From Solirubrobacterales bacterium (lineage in GTDB: Bacteria > Actinomycetota > Thermoleophilia > Solirubrobacterales > 70-9), in the NCBI GenBank assembly GCA_025964255.1, contig JAOPZF010000032.1, positions 1-38,994 on the forward strand: a stretch of 38,994 nucleotides of DNA, read 5' to 3'. The notes below the pieces were generated by a model. The model searched no databases. It was given only the letters and a program-made list of their open reading frames with translations, and was not told where the DNA came from. The position numbers and the translations under genes were made by a program. Of this stretch, positions 23,883 to 30,948 are shown piece by piece (within the stretch, counting starts at the first letter, position 1; each line of letters starts with the position of its first letter).

Positions 23883-23898
23883 GGGGACTTAGGTCGCC
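23883..23898. promoter_or_regulatory. Palindrome copy upstream of the 23832 gene
   Basis: GGGGACTTAGGTCGCC matches the palindrome at 24822-24837 at 14 of 16 positions. It lies about 38 bases upstream of the -10 of the minus-strand secreted gene. A binding site for the adjacent LuxR-type regulator is inference. Confidence 0.45.
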
Positions 23899-23950
23899 TG
23901 CGCTCGGGGCCATGCGCGCCTGACGGTCGGGACGCGGCCTACGCCGATAG

Positions 23951-24103
23951 GGCGAGGCCCGCCCGCGCTGGCGGAAAACGGCTCGAGCGGCGTGTAGCTC
24001 GCTTTACATCGCGCTCGCGACGACCGGGAAGGCGCCGCGGGGCGGCGCCGTGGTCTGGAACGGCGGTAGCTGCGGCGTCGCCTTCGTCGTCAAGCCGGGC
24101 TGA
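23951..24103 (+). pseudogene. Possible 3' remnant of an unidentified gene
   Basis: After a TAG at 23948-23950 a frame without start codon reads through SSLYIALATTGKAPRGG and AVVWNGGSCGVAFVVKPG to TGA at 24101-24103. The last 35 residues look like genuine beta-strand sequence, and the earlier ones do not. It overlaps the 3' end of luxR by 14 bases in the opposite direction. Unrecognised; weak. Confidence 0.25.
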
Positions 24104-24805
24104 CGCCGGCGGGCGGACGGCCGTCGAGGCCGCGCCTCGGCTCGACGCTCTCCGGTACCGCGGCGAGCACCTTCCAAGCCAGCTCGGCGGCGGCCGAGCG
24201 ATCGCTCACGCCGAGCTTGCGGAAGCAGTTCTCGAGGTGCTTCTGGACGGTTCGCGGGCTGATGTCGAGGATCGCCGCGGTGTCACGGTTGGAGCGCCCA
24301 CGGGCGACCAGCACGAGGACGTCGGTCTCGCGGGCAGTCAGGCCGTGGTCGGCGAAGGCATCGGCCGGGACGCTCGAGGGCAGCCGCGAGCCCGGCGCCC
24401 GCGCCGCGACCTCGTCGCGCAGTGCGGTGTGCTCGATCGCGTTGCGCCAGGCCTGGATCCCATCGGTTTGTACAGATGCTGGTAGAGGTCGAGCCGGTGG
24501 TACTCGTCGACCGTGATCACGTCGGAGAAGCGGTAGGCGCGTCCGTCGAGGGTCTCCGTGTGCCGGGCCATCAGCGGGTTCTGGAAGGCGTATTCGCCGA
24601 AGGCCCGGTGCAGCTCCTCCGGTTGCGGCGGTGAGATCACGGCGATCACCCGGTCGCGGTCGGGGCCGATGTCGTTGATCGAGACGAAGTCGGACGGGAA
24701 GTTCCGCCGCAGGGTCGCGAGCAGGCCGTCGGCGAGCTCGTCCAGGTCAAGGAGCCCCTGGACGTCACCGATCAATTCGAGTAGCTGCGAGTCTCCGGAC
24801 GAGAT
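24090..24805 (-). pseudogene. LuxR-type regulator with frameshift and ATC start
   Basis: The N-terminal part (SSGDSQLLELIGDVQGLL to LYQHLYKPMG) is a sensor-like domain. The frame is then lost at 24459-24461. One added C there on the plus strand restores IQAWRNAIEHTALRDEV and the LuxR helix-turn-helix (ETDVLVLVARGRSNRDTAAI, SPRTVQKHLENCFRKLGV), giving a normal protein of about 238 aa ending at 24090. TAGGAT (24812-24817) ends 6 nt before an ATC at 24805-24803, where homologues would begin M-S-S-G, so the start codon may have mutated; the next in-frame start is TTG at 24775. Either an inactivated regulator or a one-base assembly error. Confidence 0.75.
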
Positions 24806-24821
24806 CGCGGAATCCTAGCCA

Positions 24822-24837
24822 GGGGACCTAGGTCCCC
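24822..24837. promoter_or_regulatory. Perfect 16-bp palindrome between luxR and the RTX gene
   Basis: GGGGACCTAGGTCCCC is perfectly self-complementary. It sits 4 bases upstream of the luxR -10 (24812-24817) and 87 bases before the RTX gene start at 24925. A near copy (14/16) is at 23883. The size and position suit a dimeric regulator's operator. Confidence 0.6.
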
Positions 24838-24924
24838 GGCCAGACGGCGCTCCGATCCCTTGTCGGCCGGCCCTCCGCAGTCGAGGCTCGTCCTTCTATG
24901 TCCGCCCCTGGAGACGAGGAACGA

Positions 24925-26349
24925 ATGACTCGGAAGCGTGTGAAGGTTGTGGTCGGAGTATTGCTGGCGTCCCTGGGGTTGATCGCGGTGTCGGCGGCGC
25001 CGGCCTTCGCGCGGACGCAGGGCTATGACATCACCAACGCGACCGACGAAACGCTGACGATCTCGAGCGTCCAGGCGTACACGACCCCCGCCAACGAAGG
25101 GCAGGTCTTCGAGGAAGGCAAGGGCAAGACGCCGCCGCCTCAGGTCGGGTACGTCCTCAATCCGGGCGGCAAGCTCCACGTCGAGATCGAAAACCCGCTG
25201 ACCGGCGCCGACCGGACGGCATCGATCGGGTTCAGCAACCGCTTCACGGTGCTTCTGCGCCCGGGTCTCCAGCGGGAAACGGTCTGCATCAAAGGCAACA
25301 ACGATCCGCACCAGTGTGAGGTCGAAGGTCGGCGGCACGAATCGATCACCTTCGCCGAACCGCCGGGGACGAAAGTCACGATTGACAGCAACGAACTGGT
25401 GAACCAGCGGACGGCGCTGAAGAACCTCTGCGACCAGGCGCACGAATGCAAGTTCTTCCCTGAAAAGGAAGTCGAAACGTCGACCCCGCGGCGCCTCTTC
25501 GGCCAGCCGGTGACTGCCTGCGGAACGGCGATCGAAACGACCCTTCACGGCCGTGAAAACCTGGTCCAGACGGACAGCTTCGGCGCCAACCTGTCGGTCG
25601 AAGCTGGGGTCAAAGGGGTGTTTGCCGTCGGGATCGAACTCACGTACCACCACGACCGCACGACCGAAAAAGAGGCGGGTCAGGACATCACGGTGCCGAT
25701 CCCGAGGTACACCACGGCATGGGTGGCCGGCACCGCCCCGGTGATCCGCGACTTCGGCAAGTTCACCCTCCAGCTCGGCCAGACCGAATGGATCATCAAG
25801 AACGTCTACTTCGACAGCCCCGATCCCAACCCCGCACACAACGGCCACTATGTCGCGGACGAACACCCGTTGAACAAGGTGGAAAGAGAAGCGGAATGCT
25901 CGGGCAAAGAACCGGCCGGTCTCGTCGCGACCCCGGCCGCTGCCGTCCAGACCGGCATGGCCGGCACCAACGGGGCCGACCTCCTGCGAGGCTTCGGTGA
26001 AAGCAACACCATCCGCGGCCTCGGCGGCGACGACGTGATCATCGGCGGCAGCGGTCACGACACGCTCTACGGTGGTGGCGGCAACGACGCGATCAACGGC
26101 GGGCCCGGCGAAGACACTCTCTACGGGGGCTCCGGAGCGGACCAGATCACCGACCGCAGCGGTCCCACGGTCGTCTACACGGGCTCCAACTCCGGCCCCG
26201 GCAACGACGTGGTCGACGTCCGCGACGGCAAGGGCGACGACGTGGTCCACTGCGAAACGACCAGCACGGTCGTGATCGCCGACCCCGGCGACGAAATCGA
26301 CGGCTCGTGCGGCAAGGTGGTGCTCGGCTCCAAGGTCCTCGGCAACTGA
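24925..26349 (+). CDS. Secreted protein with aerolysin-like region and RTX repeats
   Basis: A 474-aa exported protein. The signal peptide ends near residue 29 (AAPAFA-RTQ). Residues 30-150 are the domain shared with the gene at 23047. Residues 198-300 run from ACGTAIETTLHGRENLVQTD through GVKGVFAVGIELTYHHDRTT, an ITVPIPRYTTAWV strand and FTLQLGQTEWIIKNVYFDSP. Long alternating Ser/Thr strands ending in a W.I..V.FD strand recall aerolysin/ETX-MTX2 pore-forming folds (by memory of related actinobacterial proteins, not a search). Residues 345-410 carry RTX calcium-binding nonapeptides (GGDDVIIGG, GHDTLYGG, GNDAINGG, GEDTLYGG). The ATG at 24925 follows GACGAGGA by 4 nt. It is divergent from luxR with a palindrome between them. 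Confidence 0.8.
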   Translation: MTRKRVKVVVGVLLASLGLIAVSAAPAFARTQGYDITNATDETLTISSVQAYTTPANEGQVFEEGKGKTPPPQVGYVLNPGGKLHVEIENPLTGADRTASIGFSNRFTVLLRPGLQRETVCIKGNNDPHQCEVEGRRHESITFAEPPGTKVTIDSNELVNQRTALKNLCDQAHECKFFPEKEVETSTPRRLFGQPVTACGTAIETTLHGRENLVQTDSFGANLSVEAGVKGVFAVGIELTYHHDRTTEKEAGQDITVPIPRYTTAWVAGTAPVIRDFGKFTLQLGQTEWIIKNVYFDSPDPNPAHNGHYVADEHPLNKVEREAECSGKEPAGLVATPAAAVQTGMAGTNGADLLRGFGESNTIRGLGGDDVIIGGSGHDTLYGGGGNDAINGGPGEDTLYGGSGADQITDRSGPTVVYTGSNSGPGNDVVDVRDGKGDDVVHCETTSTVVIADPGDEIDGSCGKVVLGSKVLGN

Positions 26350-26415
26350 TCGGCCTCTCGGTCGCGGGCGGCTCTATGTTGTCCCGACCAACCAGCCGAG
26401 CGTGAGGAGAGGTCG

Positions 26416-26733
26416 ATGAGCGAGGTCGTTGTGGTGGCGGAGATCGGGGTCGTGCCGGAGAAGCGCGAGGAGGCACTCGCGGCGCTGCGGACCCTCTGCG
26501 AGGAGACGCACGCGAAGGACGACGGCTGCCTGCTCTACGCGCTGCAGCTCGACCCGGCTGACGAGAGCCGCGTCTTCATGGTCGAGAAGTGGAGCTCGAT
26601 CGAGGCGCTCAAAAAGCACGGCGCGACCGACCACATCAAGGCGCTCGGCGCCAGTGGCACCCTCTCTGGTGCGCCGACCGTGAACGTGCTCCAGCCGGCG
26701 AACTTCGGCGACGACGAGCTGGGGACGATCTAG
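26416..26733 (+). CDS. Antibiotic biosynthesis monooxygenase (ABM) domain protein
   Basis: A 105-aa dimeric ferredoxin-like barrel protein. VVVVAEIGVVPEKREEALAA forms the first strand and helix, GCLLYALQLDP the second strand, VFMVEKWSSIEALKKH the characteristic W-containing strand and helix of ABM/YgiN proteins, and VNVLQPANF the last. Members are small quinol or heme-type monooxygenases or chaperone-like proteins; the substrate cannot be given. GAGGAGAGG lies 4-12 nt before the ATG. A phosphatase remnant follows on the other strand. Confidence 0.85.
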   Translation: MSEVVVVAEIGVVPEKREEALAALRTLCEETHAKDDGCLLYALQLDPADESRVFMVEKWSSIEALKKHGATDHIKALGASGTLSGAPTVNVLQPANFGDDELGTI

Positions 26734-26956
26734 GCGAGGAGCGCCGCGGGGGGGCGTCGCTGAGCGCGTAGTCGGCGGCGATCGCCTCGCGCTCGACCCT
26801 GACCAGCGAGAGGACGATCGCGCAGACGACGCCGGTGCGGTCCTTGCCCGCGGCGCAGTAGATAACGGCGGGCGTGGTGCCCGAGTCGCCGAGAAGGTCG
26901 ATCGCACCGCGGATCGCGGCTGTTACGGGTGCCGGGCGGGCTGTCGGGAACGACAA
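26734..26956 (-). pseudogene. Fragment of a tyrosine phosphatase gene
   Basis: On the minus strand a frame reads VIYCAAGKDRTGVVCAIVLSLV, the C-x5-R signature of the Tyr_phosphatase3/LipA-type protein tyrosine phosphatases (nucleophile Cys, phosphate-binding Arg), then EREAIAADYALSD, the usual following helix. Normal members have 230-270 residues; here only about 70 are recognisable and both ends are missing. The reading then degenerates to Arg/Ser-rich shadow sequence towards the ABM gene. Catalysis is not expected. Confidence 0.7.
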
Positions 26957-27012
26957 AGGGCAGGGACGGAGCCGCTCAGTCGGGCGGCGCGGCCGATTTA
27001 GGCTCGCGCAGG

Positions 27013-27783
27013 ATGTCTTCCGGAGAGCCCACGCTGCGAGGTAGGACCGCGGTCGTCACCGGCGGCGGCCGCGGTATCGGGCGGGCGATCGCCCTGGGGC
27101 TCGCTGCCGAGGGGGCGACGGTGGCGGTCGTCTCGCGGACGAAGGAGGAGCTTGACGCGGTCGTCGCCGAGGCGAAGGAGCGCGGCGGCGACGGGATCGC
27201 GCTGGTGGTCGACTGCACCGACGGTCCGGCGTTGAAACGCGCGGTCGCGGAGGCCCACGGTGGCGCCGGCCTCGACATCCTTGTCAACAACGTCGGCGGC
27301 CTGATCGGCGAGCCGGGGAAGCTCGCCGCGCTCGACCACGACGACGAGCTCTTCGAGCGCAACCTCTTCCTCAACCTGACGAGTGCCTACTACGCCACCC
27401 GCGCCGCCCTGCCCCGCATGGTCGACGGTGGCTACGGCCGCGTGATCAGCATCGGCTCCGGCTACGCCACCCACGGCGGCGGCACGATCTCCTACAGCGC
27501 CGCCAAGCACGGCCTGGTCGGCCTCACCCGCGCGCTCGCCTACCAGGTGCCGGCCGAGATCACCGTCAACTGCCTCTGCCCCGGGTGGACCAACACTGCG
27601 GTGCTCGACTGGAACGGCCCCGAGGGCCGCGCCGGCGCCGAGGCCAAGGCAGCGGTCCACACGGTCCAGGGCCGCGTGCTCGAGCCCGAGGAGCTCGCCC
27701 CGATGGCGGTCCTCCTCGCCGGCCCCGACGGCGCCGGCATCACCGGCCAGACGATCAGCGTCGACGGCGGCTACAAAGTCTGA
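27013..27783 (+). CDS. Short-chain dehydrogenase/reductase (classical SDR)
   Basis: A 256-aa NAD(P)-dependent oxidoreductase. The cofactor motif TGGGRGIG is at about 18-25, NNVGG is in the NNAG position (about 92-96), the catalytic Ser is in ISIGSGYATHGG, and YSAAK supplies catalytic Tyr and Lys. The C-terminal SVDGGYKV is the usual end. The substrate is unknown. TAGGCT (26999-27004) ends 8 nt before the ATG at 27013. Upstream in-frame ATGs exist but would add unrelated sequence. It converges with the next SDR across a 27-base gap. Confidence 0.9.
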   Translation: MSSGEPTLRGRTAVVTGGGRGIGRAIALGLAAEGATVAVVSRTKEELDAVVAEAKERGGDGIALVVDCTDGPALKRAVAEAHGGAGLDILVNNVGGLIGEPGKLAALDHDDELFERNLFLNLTSAYYATRAALPRMVDGGYGRVISIGSGYATHGGGTISYSAAKHGLVGLTRALAYQVPAEITVNCLCPGWTNTAVLDWNGPEGRAGAEAKAAVHTVQGRVLEPEELAPMAVLLAGPDGAGITGQTISVDGGYKV

Positions 27784-27810
27784 GCCGTCGACGCCGATCG
27801 CTCGCGCGGC

Positions 27811-28560
27811 TCAGACCTGGGCCTGGCCGCCGTCGGCGAACAGCTCTGAGCCGTTGACAAAGCTCGACTCGTCACTCGCGAGGAAGAGCGCGGCGGCGGC
27901 GATCTCGGCGGCGTCGGCGACGCGACCGAGCGGTACCTCGCCGGTCAGCGCATCGAGCAGGCCCTGTTGCTGGTCCTCGGGAACGAGGCCGAGCAGGCCC
28001 GGGGTCTCGGTCGGTCCGGGGGAGAGGGCATTGACGCGGATCGCCCGGTCCTTCAGGTCGAGCGCCCAGCTGCGGGCGAAGTTGCGGACCGCGGCCTTCG
28101 AGGCGGCGTAGATGCTGAACGCCGCTCCGCCGAGAGTCGAGGTCGTCGAGCTCATGAGGATCACCGAGGCGCCGTCGACCAGCAGCGGCAGCGCGCCCTG
28201 GACCGTCAGCAGCGTCCCCTTCACGTTGGTGTCGAAGGTGTCCTGGTACTGCTGCTCGGTGATCTGTCCGAGCGGGGCGAAGGAGCCGCCGCCGGCGTTG
28301 GCGACGAGGATGTCGATGCGGCCGCTGCGCTCCCTCACCGCGTCGAAGAGGCGGGCGAGGTCGGCGGCGTCGGAGGCGTCGGCCTGGATGCCGGTGGCGT
28401 CGCCGTCGATCTGCGCCAGCGCGTCCTCGAGCGTCTGCGGGCGGCGGCCGGTGACGTAGACGCTCGCGCCCTCGGCGGCGAATCGCCGTGCGATCGCGAG
28501 GCCGATGCCGCTGGTCCCGCCGGTGACGACGGCGACCTTCTGGTCGAGTGCGTGGCTCAT
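27811..28560 (-). CDS. Short-chain dehydrogenase/reductase under TetR control
   Basis: A 249-aa classical SDR. TGGTSGIG (about 14-21) binds NAD(P), NAGGG (about 89-93) replaces NNAG, the active Ser lies in LMSSTTST, and YAASK provides Tyr and Lys; the tail FADGGQAQV is typical. It is divergent from a TetR regulator, with palindromic operators between them, so it is probably an inducible detoxifying or catabolic reductase. AAGGAG lies 7 nt before the ATG at 28560, so this gene, unlike the regulator, has a leader with the operator upstream. The substrate is unknown. Confidence 0.9.
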   Translation of the reverse strand: MSHALDQKVAVVTGGTSGIGLAIARRFAAEGASVYVTGRRPQTLEDALAQIDGDATGIQADASDAADLARLFDAVRERSGRIDILVANAGGGSFAPLGQITEQQYQDTFDTNVKGTLLTVQGALPLLVDGASVILMSSTTSTLGGAAFSIYAASKAAVRNFARSWALDLKDRAIRVNALSPGPTETPGLLGLVPEDQQQGLLDALTGEVPLGRVADAAEIAAAALFLASDESSFVNGSELFADGGQAQV

Positions 28561-28578
28561 CAAATTCTCCTTCGGCTG

Positions 28579-28636
28579 GTTTCGGAACGTTCGGTACGGG
28601 AGTCCGGTGAACATAACAGAACGATCGTTCCGAAAC
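28579..28636. promoter_or_regulatory. TetR operator region between SDR and regulator genes
   Basis: GTTTCGGAACG (28579-28589) and CGTTCCGAAAC (28626-28636) form a perfect 11-bp inverted repeat. Inside it, GAACGTTC (28585-28592) and GAACGATCGTTC (28619-28630) are themselves perfect palindromes. The SDR -10 (TATGTT, 28610-28615 on the minus strand) lies between them. The regulator's -10, TACAGT, is at 28642-28647. Confidence 0.65.
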
Positions 28637-28653
28637 TCCGCTACAGTTCGGTG

Positions 28654-29247
28654 ATGGCCCGCCCGAGGACTTTCGATGAACCGCAGGTGCTGCGAGAGGC
28701 GCGCGAGGCGTTCCACGACCACGGCTACGCCGGCACCTCGGTCGAGCAGCTCACGGCCGCCACCGGGCTCCAGCGCAGCAGCCTCTACGGCGCGTTCGGC
28801 GACAAGCACGGACTCTTCCTCCGCTCCTTCGCCCAGTACTGCGATGAGGACATGGGTCTGATCGAGGAGGAGCTCGCGGGCGAGGACGACGGCGCCTTCG
28901 CCCGGATCGAGGGGCACATGCGCTCGAAGGTCGCCGACCCCGCCGCGTCCCGGCGCGGCTGCCTGCTGGCGAAGGCGGCGGCCGAATTGGCGAAGGAGGA
29001 CCCCGAGGTCGCGCGGATCGCCACCGACTCCTACGCGATCTACACGGGCGCCCTCACCGACTGCCTCCGCGGCGCGCAGGCCGCGGGCGACGCCCGCGAC
29101 GACATCGACCCCAAGGACGGTGGCGACCTTCTTCTCGCCGTCCTGCGCGGTATCGAGTCGCTGGGCAGGGCCGGCTACGCGAAGCCGCGACTCGAAGCGA
29201 TCGCCGACGCCGCCCTGACCTCCCTCGCCGCGCCGGAGGGGGACTGA
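28654..29247 (+). CDS. TetR/AcrR-family regulator
   Basis: A 197-aa repressor. The N-terminal HTH reads TFDEPQVLREAREAFHDHGY, then TSVEQLTAATGLQRSSLYGAFGDKHGLF, the canonical TetR pattern with recognition helix near RSSLYGAFG. The rest is the helical ligand-binding domain, with a TetR_C-type stretch RRGCLLAKAAAELA. It faces the SDR at 28560 and shares the operator region, so it presumably represses that gene and itself. TACAGT ends 6 nt before the ATG, so it is leaderless. A SnoaL fragment follows immediately after its stop. Confidence 0.9.
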   Translation: MARPRTFDEPQVLREAREAFHDHGYAGTSVEQLTAATGLQRSSLYGAFGDKHGLFLRSFAQYCDEDMGLIEEELAGEDDGAFARIEGHMRSKVADPAASRRGCLLAKAAAELAKEDPEVARIATDSYAIYTGALTDCLRGAQAAGDARDDIDPKDGGDLLLAVLRGIESLGRAGYAKPRLEAIADAALTSLAAPEGD

Positions 29248-29248
29248 A

Positions 29249-29463
29249 GTAGCGGCCATAGACGCCGCCGCGCAAGCCGTCCTCGACCGCTTCCCCGACT
29301 TCCACTTCTCCCCCGCCGCGTCGCCGACGGCGGTCGGCGACCTCGGTCGCCTCGCCTGGGAGATGCGCACCCCCGACGACGTCGTCACGGTCTGCGGCAT
29401 GGACATCGCCCTGATCGCCGACGGCCGCATCACCCGCTTCTGGGTCTTCCTCGAGCTCCCTAG
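29249..29463 (+). pseudogene. C-terminal half of a SnoaL-like protein gene
   Basis: Beginning at the end of the TetR gene, a frame without start codon reads AIDAAAQAVLDRFPDFHFSP, then DLGRLAWEMRTPDDVVTVCG, then MDIALIADGRITRFWVFLEL. This is the second half of the alpha+beta barrel of SnoaL/NTF2-like polyketide-cyclase-related proteins. The first half is missing, so it is a truncated copy. The frame runs on without homology to a stop at 29567-29569. Confidence 0.6.
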
Positions 29464-29469
29464 TCGCTG

Positions 29470-29688
29470 TCAGTGTGTTGAACCACTGCGTCGTCGTTCG
29501 CGCGGCTTGGGGTCCATTACGTATACGCGGTGGACGATCAGGGGGGTGATCGGCACGGCGATCGCATAGAAGGCCCAGACCGGCGCATCGAGCACGAAGA
29601 GTGCCCCGCTGACCAGCCACCCGAGCACGAAGAATTCAACCATCGTTCGGCGTATGGAGGGCGGCGGTTTCTTATGCCTCGGATCCAT
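29470..29688 (-). CDS. Small two-helix membrane protein
   Basis: A 72-aa protein: basic N-terminus (MDPRHKKPPPSIRR), a first helix with MVEFFVLGWLVSGALFVLDA, a short loop and a second helix (VWAFYAIAVPITPLIVHRVYV), then a charged tail (DPKPRERRRSGSTH). It looks like a 2TM helper or structural membrane protein; no family recognised. An ATG at 29709 is 7 codons upstream and also possible. No strong start signals were found. A second 2TM reading on the same strand, frameshifted, lies upstream. Confidence 0.5.
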   Translation of the reverse strand: MDPRHKKPPPSIRRTMVEFFVLGWLVSGALFVLDAPVWAFYAIAVPITPLIVHRVYVMDPKPRERRRSGSTH

Positions 29689-29730
29689 CGTGTTTCCAGA
29701 GTAAGACAAAGGTTTCTCCCATCATCCGGT

Positions 29731-29945
29731 CTAACTTGAGAGCAGTAGGACGGTGAAGATCGCTGCCGGGATGCCGACGAGAAATCCGATCGCGGTCCCG
29801 ATCTGCCCCCACCGGCTGACCTCCTCTGCCGATTTCGGAAAAGGACGGCAACGGTCATGCAACCCGAACCACCGAGGCCGACAATGGCCAACATTGCTCC
29901 GACGCCTTCGAGGATCAGGTGGATCGTGCTGAGCGAGGGGATCAC
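29731..29945 (-). pseudogene. Two-helix membrane protein gene with a one-base frameshift
   Basis: From GTG 29945 the frame reads IPSLSTIHLILEGVGAM and a helix ending SGCMTVAVLF. It then loses sense; in another frame KSAEEVSRWGQIGTAIGF leads into a second helix (LVGIPAAIFTVLLLSS) and a stop at 29731-29733. Adding one base to the A4 run at 29839-29842 joins them as VAVLFPKSAEEV, giving about 71 aa. Mutation or sequence error. Function unknown; the size resembles the membrane protein gene just downstream. Confidence 0.5.
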
Positions 29946-30068
29946 TCGCGGCGCCCGAGGTCTGTAGTCGGCTGCTCGATGCCTGATCAAGGTCTTCTCG
30001 GCCGCGATCTCTCCCCCTCGAGCCGGCGATTCTGGTCCAACTTGCGAGGGTTGACTAGGCTGTGCCGC

Positions 30069-30470
30069 GTGGACAAGACGGCGGAGAAGGAAGTCGTCGA
30101 GCGCTTCTATCGGGAGGCGATCTCGGGGCGGGACGCGGGGGCCTGCGATCGGCTACTGACGGAGGACTTCGTCCACAACGGTGAGGCGCGCGGGCGGGAA
30201 GGGCAGAAGGCGGCGGTCGAATATTTCCTCGCCGCGTTCCCGGATCTTGAACATGAAGTCCTGCTGATCCTCGGCGAGGATGACCTGGTCGCCGCGCACC
30301 AGCGTTGGGCCGGCACTCATGGCGGCGAGTTCCTCGGCTTCGCGGCGACCGGCCGCCGCGTCGAGTTCACCGCGACCGCGATCCTCCGGGTCGCCGACGG
30401 GCTGATCGCCGAGGCCTGGGACGAGCTCGACAGCGGCGCGATCGCCGCCCAGCTCGGCCCGACCGCCTAG
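30069..30470 (+). CDS. SnoaL-like ester cyclase family protein
   Basis: A 133-aa alpha+beta-barrel protein. VVERFYREAISGRDAGACDRL and LTEDFVHNGEARGREG are the usual start of SnoaL-type ester cyclases, followed by FLAAFPDLEHEVLLILGEDD, VAAHQRWAGTHGGEFLGFAATGR and FTATAILRVADGLIAEAWDELD. His and Asp in the cavity are consistent with acid-base chemistry, but the substrate is unknown. The GTG start is chosen because TAGGCT (30056-30061) ends 7 nt upstream; the frame is open further upstream without coding character. Its stop overlaps the stop of the opposing gene (CTAG, 30467-30470). Confidence 0.8.
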   Translation: MDKTAEKEVVERFYREAISGRDAGACDRLLTEDFVHNGEARGREGQKAAVEYFLAAFPDLEHEVLLILGEDDLVAAHQRWAGTHGGEFLGFAATGRRVEFTATAILRVADGLIAEAWDELDSGAIAAQLGPTA

Positions 30471-30907
30471 ACCTCGATCGAGCTCGGCGTACCTGGCTCG
30501 AGCCAGGTGATCTTCGGGCCGCCCGCGAGGCCGGTGGCGAGCTCCGACTCCGCCGCGGTCCGCTTCTCGCGGAAGTGTGACCAGCCGTCGTAGTGGATCG
30601 GGACGACGGTCGCGGGAGCGAGCCGGCGGCAGAGGTCGGCCGCCTCGGTGCCGGTCATCTGTAGCGGAGCGGGCCGCTGATCGGGAAGCGGACGCCGCCG
30701 AGATGGTCGATCGCGGTGCCGACGTCGAGGTGGTCGGCGTCGGCCGCCGCGACCGCCGGTCCGGCCGTTTTTCCGCCACGACGTCCCCCAGCCGAAGTTG
30801 TACTTGCCGCCGGGCGGGTCGAAGGTCGGGTCGGTGAGGATCCGCCACCCCTCGAACTCGATCAGCAGGGTCGGGCCGCCGACGTGACTGAGTTTGGCCT
30901 CGCTCAT
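30467..30907 (-). pseudogene. Metallo-beta-lactamase-fold gene lacking its metal site
   Basis: The N-terminus (KLSHVGGPTLLIEFEGWRILTDPTFDPPGGKY) and C-terminus (TGTEAADLCRRLAPATVVPIHYDGWSHFREKR) are those of UlaG-like metallo-beta-lactamase-fold hydrolases of about 230-260 aa. The present frame codes 146. The part between is read out of frame; in the neighbouring frame KTAGPAVAAADADHLDVG and IDHLGGVRFPISGPLRY appear, with about 80-90 residues including the HxHxDH metal site missing. An extra A in the T5/A5 run at 30768-30772 and a missing base near 30660-30668 cause the two shifts. The frame is open but an active enzyme is not expected. Confidence 0.7.
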
Positions 30908-30948
30908 GCGGCCATCCTGGCACGCATCGGTGTCACGGTGCGAGATTC

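Noticed and set aside
24772-26250. Long minus-strand open frame opposite the RTX gene
   Set aside because: Val/Asp/Arg-rich shadow of the strongly biased codons of the RTX gene; no start signals or domain.
28619-28630. GAACGATCGTTC as a second LexA box
   Set aside because: It fits GAAC-N4-GTTC but lacks the flanking C/G of the box at 5635 and lies in a tetR-SDR operator with matching arms; TetR site is the simpler reading.
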